Source: Pontibacter coccineus (GTDB lineage Bacteria > Bacteroidota > Bacteroidia > Cytophagales > Hymenobacteraceae). From it: 64,000 nucleotides of DNA. Made by a program: the position numbers and the translations under genes. This document shows, in pieces, positions 7,898 to 16,190 of the stretch (positions are counted from its first letter, which is position 1; each line of letters starts with the position of its first letter). The stretch is from assembly GCF_030546575.1 (NCBI RefSeq), contig NZ_JAUOTN010000003.1, positions 1 to 64,000 of the forward strand, given 5' to 3'. The notes below the pieces were generated by a model. It ran no database searches and was not told the origin of the DNA. It saw only the letters and a program-made list of their open reading frames with translations.

Positions 7898-9520
7898 ATG
7901 GCAGCCATTCCGTTTACCCGCGAGGCCATGCTGCGCCAGCTTTCCGAAGTGCCTGAGTGGGATGTGCTCGTGATTGGCGGCGGCTCCACCGGCCTCGGGA
8001 CTGCCTTGGATGCTGCTTCGCGCGGGTACAAGACGCTTCTGCTCGAACAGTCCGATTTTGCAAAAGGCACCTCGAGCCGCAGTACCAAGCTGGTGCACGG
8101 CGGGGTGCGCTACCTGGCGCAGGGCAATATCCGGTTGGTGTTCGAAGCACTTCGGGAGCGGGGAATTCTGCTGCTTAATGCGCCGCATGTGGTGTCAGTA
8201 CAGCCGTTTGTGATCCTTTGCTACAGCTGGTGGCAGCGATTCTTCTATGGCATCGGCCTCACACTCTACGATTTTCTGGCTGGCAGGTATAGCCTGGGAC
8301 GCACTGCCTGGTGGAGCCGCAAAACGGTGCTGGAGCGTATGCCCACCGCCAAACCCGAAAACCTGAAAGGCGGCATCGTGTACTACGACGGACAATTCGA
8401 CGACGCCCGCCTGGCCCTGAACATCGCCCAGACCTGCGCCGAACAGGGCGGCACGGTGCTTAATTATGTTCGCGTGACTGGCCTGACAAAGGACGCCAAT
8501 AGAAAAGTGAACGGCGTGGAGGCGCTGGACCTCGAAACCGCTCAACCCTATACCTTGCGGGCCAGAGCGGTGGTAAATGCCACGGGCGTGTACGTGGACG
8601 ATATCCTGCAGCTTGACCAGCCTGACCGTAAGCCGCTCGTCATGCCAAGCCAGGGCGTGCATGTGGTGCTCGACAAGTCTTTTCTACCCGGTGGTACGGC
8701 CCTGATGATTCCCAAAACACCGGATGGTCGCGTGCTCTTTGCGATACCTTGGCAGGGCCACGTATTGGTCGGAACAACAGATACCCCGCTGCACCAACTG
8801 AGTCTGGAGCCCGTGGCGCTGGATGCTGAGATTGACTTTATCCTGCAAACTGCTGGAGCTTATCTGCAGCAGCCCCCGACACGGCAGGATGTGCTCAGCG
8901 TGTTTGCAGGCCTGCGTCCCCTGGCTGCTCCCGACAGCCTGACTGGCAACACCAAAGAGATTTCCCGCAGTCATAAACTGCTGGTGGCGCCGTCCGGACT
9001 GATCACTATTACAGGCGGCAAGTGGACCACCTACCGGCAAATGGCTGAGGATACCGTAAACGCAGCTATCCGGGTGGCGGGCTTGCCTGCTATACCTTGC
9101 CTTACAGAAAAGCTGCCCATTCATGGTGCTATACCTGCCTCGTCTATACCTGCGGCAGATGGCCCGGGTGAACTCGCCCGCTACGGCAGCGACGCTGCGG
9201 CTTTGCAGGCGCTGATGCAGACTGAACCAGAGTTGGCCCAAAAGCTGCACCCTGACTTTAGCTATACCCTGGCTCAGGTAGTATGGGCGGTGCGCCACGA
9301 AATGGCCCGGACCGTGGAAGATGTGCTGGCACGTCGGTTGCGGGTGCTGTTCCTCGATGCCCGCGCTGCACTGGCTATGGCGCCTGCAGTAGCCGCCCTA
9401 ATGGCTCGCGAGCTCAATCGCGATGAAGCGTGGCAGCGGGAACAGGTAGCTGCTTTCGAAAGGCTGGCCAGGCATTACCTGCCACAGCCCGCCGAAAAGA
9501 CCGTGGTGCAGGCACTTTGA
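7898..9520 (+). CDS. glpD: FAD-dependent glycerol-3-phosphate dehydrogenase
   Basis: I start at the ATG at 7898 (MAAIPFTREAMLRQL), giving 540 residues. The upstream TTG at 7820 would add residues not seen in the family. The FAD-binding Rossmann motif is 'VLVIGGGSTGLGTALDAASRGYKTLLLEQSDFAKGTSSRSTKLVHGGVRYL'. 'GGIVYYDGQFDDARL' and the C-terminal 'SGLITITGGKWTTYRQMAEDTV' are both diagnostic of GlpD. It oxidises glycerol-3-phosphate to dihydroxyacetone phosphate at the inner membrane and passes electrons to quinone. Six GGTATAG-type motifs lie in the gene, three in a loop near residues 395-415 reading 'AIP' or 'SIP'. Confidence 0.92.
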   Translation: MAAIPFTREAMLRQLSEVPEWDVLVIGGGSTGLGTALDAASRGYKTLLLEQSDFAKGTSSRSTKLVHGGVRYLAQGNIRLVFEALRERGILLLNAPHVVSVQPFVILCYSWWQRFFYGIGLTLYDFLAGRYSLGRTAWWSRKTVLERMPTAKPENLKGGIVYYDGQFDDARLALNIAQTCAEQGGTVLNYVRVTGLTKDANRKVNGVEALDLETAQPYTLRARAVVNATGVYVDDILQLDQPDRKPLVMPSQGVHVVLDKSFLPGGTALMIPKTPDGRVLFAIPWQGHVLVGTTDTPLHQLSLEPVALDAEIDFILQTAGAYLQQPPTRQDVLSVFAGLRPLAAPDSLTGNTKEISRSHKLLVAPSGLITITGGKWTTYRQMAEDTVNAAIRVAGLPAIPCLTEKLPIHGAIPASSIPAADGPGELARYGSDAAALQALMQTEPELAQKLHPDFSYTLAQVVWAVRHEMARTVEDVLARRLRVLFLDARAALAMAPAVAALMARELNRDEAWQREQVAAFERLARHYLPQPAEKTVVQAL

Positions 9521-9559
9521 CGAAATTTTTCCGAAATTGCAGCAAAATTACCCGATCTC

Positions 9560-10192
9560 ATGCAACGACCCATCAAATTCATCATATCGGCTGGCATTGC
9601 GCTGGTGCTCTTCTACTTTGTGCGCGAGTCTTTTTTAAGCGACGACAATTACCTGATTCCGCTGAAAAAAGAGCGCGAGGAAAAAGATCTGTCGTTTCGC
9701 AGCCGCACCAACAGTCCTTTTGAGGAGGCCGACCGCAGGATGTTCACCAACCTGGTTTATTACGAGCCTAATCTGAACTATCGTGTAAAGGTAAAACTGG
9801 AGGATATTGAGCCGAAAGACACGGTGCATATGCCGATGACCAACGGCAGCACGGAGGCTTACCTCCGCTATTCTTTGGCTAATTTCGAGCTAAACGGGGA
9901 GCCGCAGCGCCTGACGCTCTACAAAAAGGTGAAAGAGGAAGAGGAAAAGCTGTTTGTGCCTTTCACGGATAAAACCAACGGCTTCGACACCTATGGCGGC
10001 GGCCGCTACCTGGATGTGCCTTTCAAGGAAGGCGCCAAAACAGCCACCCTCGACTTTAACCGCGCCTATAGTCCTTTCTGCGCCTACAACCCCGATTACG
10101 TATGCCCCGTGCCGCCTAAGGAAAACCGCCTGACCGTTGCCGTGGAGGCCGGTGAGAAAAATTACGACAAAGTGCATCCGGTGGTGGAGTAG
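9560..10192 (+). CDS. DUF1684 domain protein
   Basis: The protein has 210 residues with an N-terminal membrane anchor (residues 5-20). It carries the DUF1684 signature: 'FTNLVYYEPNLNYRVKVKLE', 'YGGGRYLDVPFKEG', 'TLDFNRAYSPFCAYNPDYVCPVPPKENRLTVAVEAGEK'. The Cys and Pro residues of the 'CAYNP..CPVPP' core are intact. It is probably periplasmic or surface-anchored. The biochemical function of the family is not established. It begins 39 nt after glpD and is probably cotranscribed with it. Confidence 0.85.
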   Translation: MQRPIKFIISAGIALVLFYFVRESFLSDDNYLIPLKKEREEKDLSFRSRTNSPFEEADRRMFTNLVYYEPNLNYRVKVKLEDIEPKDTVHMPMTNGSTEAYLRYSLANFELNGEPQRLTLYKKVKEEEEKLFVPFTDKTNGFDTYGGGRYLDVPFKEGAKTATLDFNRAYSPFCAYNPDYVCPVPPKENRLTVAVEAGEKNYDKVHPVVE

Positions 10193-10235
10193 GGGGCTTT
10201 AGCGTATCAGGTAGCACGATTCCTTAAAGATGACC

Positions 10236-10511
10236 TGACAAAGGACCATTTGACAAAGGACAAAAGGCGTAGGAGCACATACAGCGCTCTTTCGGATTTG
10301 CAATCCGATAGTTTATGACCAGCGGATTTGCAATCCGCTTTGCAAAGGCTTTGCTATTGGCAGGCAGCGGATTGCAAATCCGCATAGTAAGTAGTTTCGG
10401 ATTGCAAATCCGGAACAGCAGTTTGGACAGTAAATTAGAAAGTCAGACTGCAAATCCGAAAAAGCGGTCTTCCCAGAGGTCTTTTGTCCATTGTCGAAAT
10501 GTCCTTTGTCA
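10236..10511. repeat. Cluster of short palindromes inside a 31-bp inverted repeat
   Basis: This gene-free stretch (10193-10642) holds five related palindromic units at 10293-10307, 10322-10338, 10367-10383, 10398-10412 and a half unit at 10448-10458. The core is CGGATTTGCAATCCG or its reverse complement. They sit between two arms, 10236-10266 and 10481-10511, that are inverted repeats of each other with 27 of 31 positions matching (TGACAAAGGACnnTTnGACA). The layout resembles a REP- or MITE-like mobile repeat cluster. No transposase gene is present. Confidence 0.75.
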
Positions 10512-10581
10512 AGTTAAAAAAAATCGTACGACGTGTGTCGTGATACTTGATACGATCTACGTGATACGAAAGAAAAATCCT

Positions 10582-10589
10582 TAATTTTG
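10582..10589 (+). promoter_or_regulatory. Candidate pheT promoter, -7 element TAATTTTG
   Basis: TAATTTTG matches the Bacteroidetes -7 consensus TAnnTTTG and lies 54 nt upstream of the pheT start. I do not see a convincing -33 TTTG at the right distance, so the call is tentative. Confidence 0.4.
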
Positions 10590-10642
10590 GGAATTAGCTT
10601 CTAAAAACGAGGCTATACCTTACAGAACAACAGAAATAAACC

Positions 10643-13060
10643 ATGCTGATTTCATTCGACTGGCTGAAACAACTCATTCATATAGAGAATACCGCTGAAG
10701 AAACGGGTGCCTTGCTGACGGGCGCAGGCCTGGAGGTGGAGGCAATCCACAACTTCGACCAGGTAAAAGGAGGCCTGGAGGGCATTGTGATAGGCGAGGT
10801 ACTGACCTGTGAGCGCCACCCCGACGCCGACCGCCTGAGCGTAACCACGGTGGATATTGGTACCGGCGAGCCAAGCCACATTGTGTGCGGTGCGCCAAAC
10901 GTGGCGGCCGGGCAGAAGGTGGTAGTGGCGACTGTTAACAGCACGCTCTACCCGACAGGTGGTGAGCCTTTCAAAATCAAGAAGTCAAAGATTCGCGGTG
11001 CCGCTTCAGAGGGCATGATCTGCGCCGAAGACGAAATTGGCGTGGGTACTTCGCATGCCGGCATCATGGTGCTCGACACCGACCTGCCAAACGGTACGCC
11101 TGCCGCAGAGTACTTCGGTCTTGGCTCTGACAAAGTGTTTGAGATCGGCCTGACGCCAAACCGCGCCGATGCCGCGTCGCACCTGGGCGTGGCCCGCGAC
11201 CTGAAAGCCCTGTTGCGCGTGCCCTATACCTTGCCTTCGGTAGAAGATTTCACAGTAAGCAACAATTCCCGCCCGATCGAGGTGGAGATTGAGAATATAG
11301 AAGCCTGTCCACGCTATGCCGGTGTTACGGTGAGCGGCGTGAAAGTGGGTCCTTCACCCGAGTGGCTGCAGAAACGCCTGCGGGCCATCGACCTGGCCCC
11401 TATCAACAACATCGTGGACGTGACCAACTACGTGCTGCACGAGCTCGGTCAGCCACTGCACGCTTTTGATGCTGATAAAATCAAAGGCGATAAGATCGTG
11501 GTGAAAACAGCCGAAGCCGATAGCAAATTCGTGACGCTGGACGGGGTGGAGCGCAAACTCAAAGCCAACGACCTGATGATCTGCAACGCCGAGGAGCCCA
11601 TGGCGATTGGCGGAGTATTCGGTGGCAAAGAGTCGGGTGTGAGCGAGGTGACGACGAGCATTTTCATCGAAAGCGCTTACTTCTCGCCTGACTACGTGCG
11701 TCGTACAGGCATGGCGCACAACCTCAAAACCGACGCCTCGTTCCGCTTCGAGCGCGGCACCGACCCGAATATGGTGACTACCGCCCTGAAGCGTGCTGCC
11801 CTGCTGGTGCAGGAAGTGGCCGGCGGCGAGATCAGCTCTGACATCGTGGACGTATACCCGCAGCCGATTCAAAACCTGGAACTCACACTGGATATCAAAC
11901 GCGCCCATACCTTAATCGGTCAGCACATTGGCGCCGAGCGTATGAAGGAAATCCTGACAGACTTAGGTATAGAGATCACTGGTGAAACAGAAGAGAAGCT
12001 ACACGTGTCGGTACCGCCGTTTAAGGTGGACGTAACCCGTGAAGCCGATTTGGTGGAGGAGGTCCTGCGCATTTACGGTTTCAACAACATTGAGGTGAGC
12101 GAGCACATGGCGACTACTTACATGGCCAGCTTCCCGAAACCTTATCCGGAGGATATCAACAAAACGATACTGGACTATATCTCCGCCAACGGCTTCCACG
12201 AGATCATCACCAACTCCATTACCAACTCCAACTACTACGCCGCTGGCGGGGAAGAGGAGACGGCAGGACTCGTGAAGGTGCTCAACTACAACAGCGAAGA
12301 CCTCGACGTGCTGCGTAAGAGCATGGTGTTTTCCGGTTTGGAAGTGCTGCGCTACAACATCAACCGCCGCCAGCGCGACCTCAAGGTATACGAGCTGGGT
12401 AAGGTATACGAGCAACTGGAAGACGGCTTCAAGGAAACCCGCAAACTGGCCCTCTACATGGTGGGCAACACCACAGCCGAGAGTTGGAAGCAGCCTGCCC
12501 AGAAAGTGGCTTTCCACGACCTGGCCAGTGTGGTGCAGAATGTGCTGCAGAAACTCAACGCCGCCGACTACGAAGTGCAAGCCATTGAGCAAAGCCGCTA
12601 CATGCGCCAGGGTATCACCTATGTGAAGAACGGCGCCGTGATCGCGCAGATAGGCTTGCTGGACGTCGCCGTGACCAAAGCCATGGACGTGAAAGAGCAG
12701 GTATGGTATGCCGAACTCAACTGGGACTACCTGACCAAGAAGTATAAAGACAAACTGGTGGCCGAGGAGCTTCCGAAGTTCCCGGAAGTACGCCGTGACC
12801 TATCGCTGGTGGTTGACAAGAGCCTGACCTTTGAGCAGCTGAAGCAAGTGGCCCTGCGCACCGAGCGCAAGCTCCTGCAAGGCGTGAACGTGTTCGACGT
12901 GTACGAAGGCGACAAGATCGAAGCAGGCAAGAAAGCCTATGCCCTGAGCTTCACGTTGCTGGACCGCCAGCAAACTTTGACCGACAAAGTGATCGATGGC
13001 GTGATGAACCGCCTGATGCAGCAATTTGAAAAACAGCTGGGAGCCATTATCCGCAAATAG
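10643..13060 (+). CDS. pheT: Phenylalanine--tRNA ligase beta subunit
   Basis: The protein has 805 residues, the normal length for bacterial PheT. The N-terminal tRNA-binding EMAP-like domain is at about residues 40-155 ('VIGEVLTCERHPDADRLSVTTVDIG', 'VCGAPNVAAGQKVVVATV'). The B3/B4 editing domain follows, then B5 (about 400-475, 'EADLVEEVLRIYGFNNI'), the catalytic-like core, and a C-terminal FDX-ACB anticodon-binding domain ('KFPEVRRDLSLVVDKSLTFEQLKQVA', about residues 710-805). It pairs with PheS, not in this window, to charge tRNA-Phe. It heads a run with the coiled-coil gene, zapA and rny. Confidence 0.97.
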   Translation: MLISFDWLKQLIHIENTAEETGALLTGAGLEVEAIHNFDQVKGGLEGIVIGEVLTCERHPDADRLSVTTVDIGTGEPSHIVCGAPNVAAGQKVVVATVNSTLYPTGGEPFKIKKSKIRGAASEGMICAEDEIGVGTSHAGIMVLDTDLPNGTPAAEYFGLGSDKVFEIGLTPNRADAASHLGVARDLKALLRVPYTLPSVEDFTVSNNSRPIEVEIENIEACPRYAGVTVSGVKVGPSPEWLQKRLRAIDLAPINNIVDVTNYVLHELGQPLHAFDADKIKGDKIVVKTAEADSKFVTLDGVERKLKANDLMICNAEEPMAIGGVFGGKESGVSEVTTSIFIESAYFSPDYVRRTGMAHNLKTDASFRFERGTDPNMVTTALKRAALLVQEVAGGEISSDIVDVYPQPIQNLELTLDIKRAHTLIGQHIGAERMKEILTDLGIEITGETEEKLHVSVPPFKVDVTREADLVEEVLRIYGFNNIEVSEHMATTYMASFPKPYPEDINKTILDYISANGFHEIITNSITNSNYYAAGGEEETAGLVKVLNYNSEDLDVLRKSMVFSGLEVLRYNINRRQRDLKVYELGKVYEQLEDGFKETRKLALYMVGNTTAESWKQPAQKVAFHDLASVVQNVLQKLNAADYEVQAIEQSRYMRQGITYVKNGAVIAQIGLLDVAVTKAMDVKEQVWYAELNWDYLTKKYKDKLVAEELPKFPEVRRDLSLVVDKSLTFEQLKQVALRTERKLLQGVNVFDVYEGDKIEAGKKAYALSFTLLDRQQTLTDKVIDGVMNRLMQQFEKQLGAIIRK

Positions 13061-13062
13061 TT

Positions 13063-13359
13063 ATGCCAAAGGAAAAACAACTGCAACAGCTTCAGTCGAT
13101 TGAGAGCAAGGTACGCCAGCTCCTAAACCGGCATGCCGAGGCGCAACAGAAGCTTGTCGCCGCTCAGGAGGAAATTAAAATGCTGGAGTCGCAGCTGCAA
13201 GAGCGGGATCAGCAAATAAAAAATTTTCAAAATCAAGAGAATATTGTTAAGATTGTAGATGCGATAGCAGGAAACACTGCAAATTCGACAGAGTTAAAGC
13301 TGAAGTTAAACGAATATATAAGGGAAATTGATAAGTGTATCGCCTACTTGCGTGACTAG
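13063..13359 (+). CDS. Small coiled-coil protein between pheT and zapA
   Basis: The protein has 98 residues, predicted almost entirely helical, with heptad-like runs of L, I, E, Q and K from residue 5 to 60 ('IESKVRQLLNRHAEAQQKLVAAQEEIKMLESQLQERDQQIKN'). It starts 2 nt after the pheT stop and precedes zapA. The setting recalls small division-associated coiled-coil proteins such as ZapB, but sequence similarity cannot be judged here. A cytoplasmic role with ZapA is an inference from position. Confidence 0.75.
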   Translation: MPKEKQLQQLQSIESKVRQLLNRHAEAQQKLVAAQEEIKMLESQLQERDQQIKNFQNQENIVKIVDAIAGNTANSTELKLKLNEYIREIDKCIAYLRD

Positions 13360-13448
13360 CGGGAGGCAGTGAGCTGGAGCCGGACATACGGCAGGCCATT
13401 GTTAAAAAGCAACGAGACGCGGTAGCCTATACCTAAAAAACGCAACGG

Positions 13449-13733
13449 ATGGGTGAATTAGCTATTAAGATTCGCATCGCAGAACGCGAGTATCCGATGC
13501 GGGTGAAGGAAGAAGAAGAAGAAAGGCTTCGGGTGGTAGGTAAACTTTTGAACGAGCGTTTGCGCTTCTTCAAAGACCAGTTTGGCATACAGGACAAGCA
13601 GGACTTGCTGGCGATGGTCGCTTTTGAGACCATGGTAGACAAGCTGAAGCTCGAGGATGACAAAAACAACCACCTGGACAAAGTGGGCGCGCAACTAAGC
13701 GTGCTGGACGAGCTCTTATCAACAAATAAGTAA
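13449..13733 (+). CDS. zapA: Cell division protein ZapA
   Basis: The protein has 94 residues, typical for ZapA. The N-terminal strand pattern 'GELAIKIRIAEREYPMRVKEEEEERLRVVGKLLNERL' corresponds to the ZapA globular head, and the remainder is a helical dimerisation/tetramerisation segment ('DLLAMVAFETMVDKLKLEDD'). ZapA stabilises FtsZ protofilaments at midcell. It lies in the pheT run, and a candidate structured RNA follows it. Confidence 0.9.
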   Translation: MGELAIKIRIAEREYPMRVKEEEEERLRVVGKLLNERLRFFKDQFGIQDKQDLLAMVAFETMVDKLKLEDDKNNHLDKVGAQLSVLDELLSTNK

Positions 13734-13740
13734 ACGTATT

Positions 13741-13832
13741 CCGAGGCGGCTTCCCAAGCGGCCTCTTTAACTACGGTGTGGTTTGAAAACCACTTCACTG
13801 TCCTGCTGCAGGTACTGCTATAGTTTTTATAA
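13741..13832 (+). ncRNA. Candidate structured RNA between zapA and rny (possibly 6S-like)
   Basis: The 117-nt gap folds well. GAGGC(13743-13747)/GCCTC(13760-13764) closes a GCTT/AAGC hairpin. A second helix, AACTA(13769-13773)/TAGTT(13821-13825), encloses GGTTT/AAACC with a short loop and a CCTG/CAGG hairpin (13802-13812), and a T-run follows. In proteobacteria the 6S RNA gene lies next to zapA, and Bacteroidetes 6S-type RNAs are of about this length. The identity is an inference; the fold could also be a terminator plus a leader for rny. Confidence 0.35.
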
Positions 13833-13850
13833 ACCATAAAAGCGTATAGT

Positions 13851-15416
13851 ATGTCCGATATTTTAATCATTCTAATCACCGCCATTGTCGCGCTCGGAGT
13901 CGGCGTGTACATTGGGCGCGTACTGCTGCTAAAGGTATACAAGCAGCAGGAAGAAGCCGCCCGCCAGAAGGCCAAATCCATCATCCGCGAAGCGGAGATC
14001 AACGCCGAGAGCATCAAGAAAGACCGCATGCTGGAGGCCAAGGAGAAATTCCTGAAGCTGAAGTCTGAGTTCGAAGAAGAGTCGAACAAGAAGAAGAACA
14101 TCATCATCCAGAACGAGAACAAGGTAAAGCAGCGCGAGCAGCACGTGGCCAAGCAAATGGAGCAGACCAAGCGCCGCGAAACCGAACTCGACAAGGAGAA
14201 AGAAGCCCTCGACCACCAGCACGAGCTCCTGAAGAGACGCAAGGAGGAGGTAGAGCAGCAGCACAGCGAAGTAGTGGCACGGCTCGAGAAAATTGCCGGA
14301 TTGACCGCTTCTGAAGCTCGTGAGCAGATGGTGGAAGCCCTCAAGAGCGAAGCCAATTCACATGCTTCTTCCTACGTGAAAGACATCGTGGCGCAAGCCA
14401 AACTCACCGCTACCAAAGAGGCCAAGAAAATCGTGGTGGAGACCATCCAGCGCACTGCTGCGGAGCACGCCATCGAAAACTGTGTGTCTGTTTTCAACAT
14501 CGAAAGCGACGACATCAAAGGCAAGATCATCGGTCGTGAAGGCCGCAACATCCGCGCCCTCGAAGCCGCTACCGGTGTGGAGATCATCGTGGATGATACG
14601 CCGGAGGCGATCATCATCTCTGGTTTCGACCCGGTTCGCCGCGAAATCGCGCGTCTGTCGCTGCACCGCCTGGTGGCCGACGGCCGCATTCACCCTGCCC
14701 GCATCGAGGAAGTGGTGGGCAAAACCCGCAAAAACATCGAAGAGGAGATCGTGGAAATCGGTGAGCGTACGGCCATCGATTTAGGTATACACGGTCTGCA
14801 CCCCGAATTGATCAAAATGGTGGGCCGCATGCGCTTCCGCTCGTCTTACGGACAGAACCTGCTGCAGCACTCACGCGAAGTAGCCAACCTGTGCGCCACT
14901 ATGGCCGCCGAGCTGGGCCTGAACGTGAAGCACGCCAAACGCGCCGGTCTGTTGCACGACATCGGTAAAGTAACTCCAGACGAGCCGGAATTGCCACACG
15001 CGATCATCGGTATGGAGCTGGCCAAGAAATACAAGGAGCATCCAGATATCTGCAACGCCATCGGCGCTCACCACGACGAGATCGAAATGACGGCGATGAT
15101 TTCTCCATTGATTCAGGCTTGCGATGCTATTTCCGGTTCAAGACCGGGCGCCCGCCGCGAGATCATGGAGTCTTACATCAAGCGCCTGAAGGATCTGGAA
15201 GCAGCTGCTGTATCGTTTGACGGCGTGAACCAGTGCTACGCCATTCAGGCCGGCCGTGAGCTCCGCATCATGGTAGACGCTGACAACGTGAGCGACGAGA
15301 AGGCCGCGCAGCTTTCTTTTGACATCTCTCAGAAGATCGAGAAGGAAATGCAGTACCCTGGCCAGATTAAGATCACGGTGATCCGCGAAATGCGCGCCAT
15401 TAGTTACGCCAAGTAA
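13851..15416 (+). CDS. rny: Ribonuclease Y
   Basis: The protein has 521 residues, the normal length. It has an N-terminal transmembrane helix (3-25), a long coiled coil (about 30-200, rich in E, K and Q), a KH RNA-binding domain ('[47 protein letters not shown]', about 222-270) and an HD domain with 'LLHDIGKV' and 'AIGAHHDE' (about 335-430). It is a membrane-anchored endoribonuclease that starts mRNA decay. It closes the pheT, zapA, rny run and is followed by a perfect motif palindrome and a terminator. Confidence 0.96.
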   Translation: MSDILIILITAIVALGVGVYIGRVLLLKVYKQQEEAARQKAKSIIREAEINAESIKKDRMLEAKEKFLKLKSEFEEESNKKKNIIIQNENKVKQREQHVAKQMEQTKRRETELDKEKEALDHQHELLKRRKEEVEQQHSEVVARLEKIAGLTASEAREQMVEALKSEANSHASSYVKDIVAQAKLTATKEAKKIVVETIQRTAAEHAIENCVSVFNIESDDIKGKIIGREGRNIRALEAATGVEIIVDDTPEAIIISGFDPVRREIARLSLHRLVADGRIHPARIEEVVGKTRKNIEEEIVEIGERTAIDLGIHGLHPELIKMVGRMRFRSSYGQNLLQHSREVANLCATMAAELGLNVKHAKRAGLLHDIGKVTPDEPELPHAIIGMELAKKYKEHPDICNAIGAHHDEIEMTAMISPLIQACDAISGSRPGARREIMESYIKRLKDLEAAAVSFDGVNQCYAIQAGRELRIMVDADNVSDEKAAQLSFDISQKIEKEMQYPGQIKITVIREMRAISYAK

Positions 15417-15434
15417 GGTATAGGCCCTATACCT
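15416..15434. repeat. Perfect inverted pair of the GGTATAG motif
   Basis: AGGTATAGGCCCTATACCT is a perfect 19-nt palindrome made of two head-to-head copies of the window's iterated motif. It starts on the last base of the rny stop codon and precedes a separate strong terminator, so it is not needed for termination. Confidence 0.85.
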
Positions 15435-15442
15435 GTAAATAC

Positions 15443-15479
15443 AAAAAGCCGCCTGTTACAATTGTAGCAGGCGGCTTTT
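15443..15479. terminator. Terminator downstream of rny, probably bidirectional
   Basis: The arms AAAAGCCGCCTG and CAGGCGGCTTTT are perfectly complementary around a 12-nt loop. They have an A-run before and a T-run after, so the hairpin can serve both rny (+) and the convergent dps (-). Confidence 0.85.
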
Positions 15480-15514
15480 GCATTAAACTAAACCAATCGT
15501 CACTCTCACTATTC

Positions 15515-15988
15515 TTAGCTCAGGAATGCCTTCAGCATCCAAAGCGTCTTTTCATTTTCGTTGATGTCCTCACTTACCAGGGCTACCGTACCTTCGTCAT
15601 CGCGCTCTGCAGCCAATGCCAGAATATCGCGCTCCAGGCTTACAATCACGGACAGGTTCTGGTGTGTAGCCTCTACCGTTTCGCGGTCGCCGCTCAGGCT
15701 CGACGCTTCCTGTATGCTGGACACGCGCAGGTATTCTGAGAAGGTATGCAGCGGCTTCTGGCCGATGGTCAGGATACGCTCAGCCAACGCATCGATGCGG
15801 GCAAGGGCGCTGTTGTAGAGCTCCTCGTACTTGGCATGCAGCTGAAAGAAGTGTATACCTTTGATGTTCCAATGGAAACCGCGCAGGTTCTGGTAATAAA
15901 TGTGATAGTTGGCCAGCAGCTCGTTCAGCTTGTCGGCAATCTCTACGGAGTCTTGTTTCTCCAATCCAATATTCGTTAGCTTATTCAT
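15515..15988 (-). CDS. dps: Dps ferritin-like protein
   Basis: The protein has 157 residues, the usual Dps length. The ferroxidase signature is present: 'FHWNIKGIHFFQLHAKYEELYNSALARIDALAERI' (His39 and the downstream Asp/Glu residues). Dps dodecamers oxidise and store iron and protect DNA from peroxide damage. The gene is divergent from oxyR with a shared 202-bp intergenic region, and it has a very good Bacteroidetes promoter. Induction by OxyR under peroxide stress is therefore likely but inferred. Confidence 0.92.
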   Translation of the reverse strand: MNKLTNIGLEKQDSVEIADKLNELLANYHIYYQNLRGFHWNIKGIHFFQLHAKYEELYNSALARIDALAERILTIGQKPLHTFSEYLRVSSIQEASSLSGDRETVEATHQNLSVIVSLERDILALAAERDDEGTVALVSEDINENEKTLWMLKAFLS

Positions 15989-16025
15989 AGTCTTTCCAGT
16001 GTTTTATGTTCGTTGTTTGTATATA

Positions 16026-16057
16026 CAAATATACTGCTAATAAAGTTATCAATCAAA
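16026..16057 (-). promoter_or_regulatory. dps promoter (TTTG, 20 nt, TATATTTG)
   Basis: On the minus strand TTTG (16054-16057) is followed by 20 nt and then TATATTTG (16026-16033), an exact match to the Bacteroidetes -33/-7 consensus. It lies about 40 nt upstream of the dps start. An interrupted palindrome nearby (around 16075-16095, TATAGG ... CCTATA) may be a regulator site, but this is weak. Confidence 0.7.
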
Positions 16058-16190
16058 TCGATTATGCTTATGTTTATATAGGTGTATCCTATAACTTGCG
16101 GGGCGATTCGCTGTAATGAGGAGATAAGTTGCAGATAAGGGCGGACCCCATTATGGAGGTCCGTCATATTACCACTATACGTTTAATACC

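Noticed and set aside
10315..10584. An 89-codon frame upstream of pheT
   Set aside because: It runs through the palindrome cluster, and its peptide repeats (LQIRN) come from the DNA repeats.
16143..16162. The GGACC ... GGTCC palindrome before oxyR as a certain OxyR site
   Set aside because: It is imperfect, and I know no Bacteroidetes OxyR consensus to match it; it is mentioned only as a possibility under oxyR.
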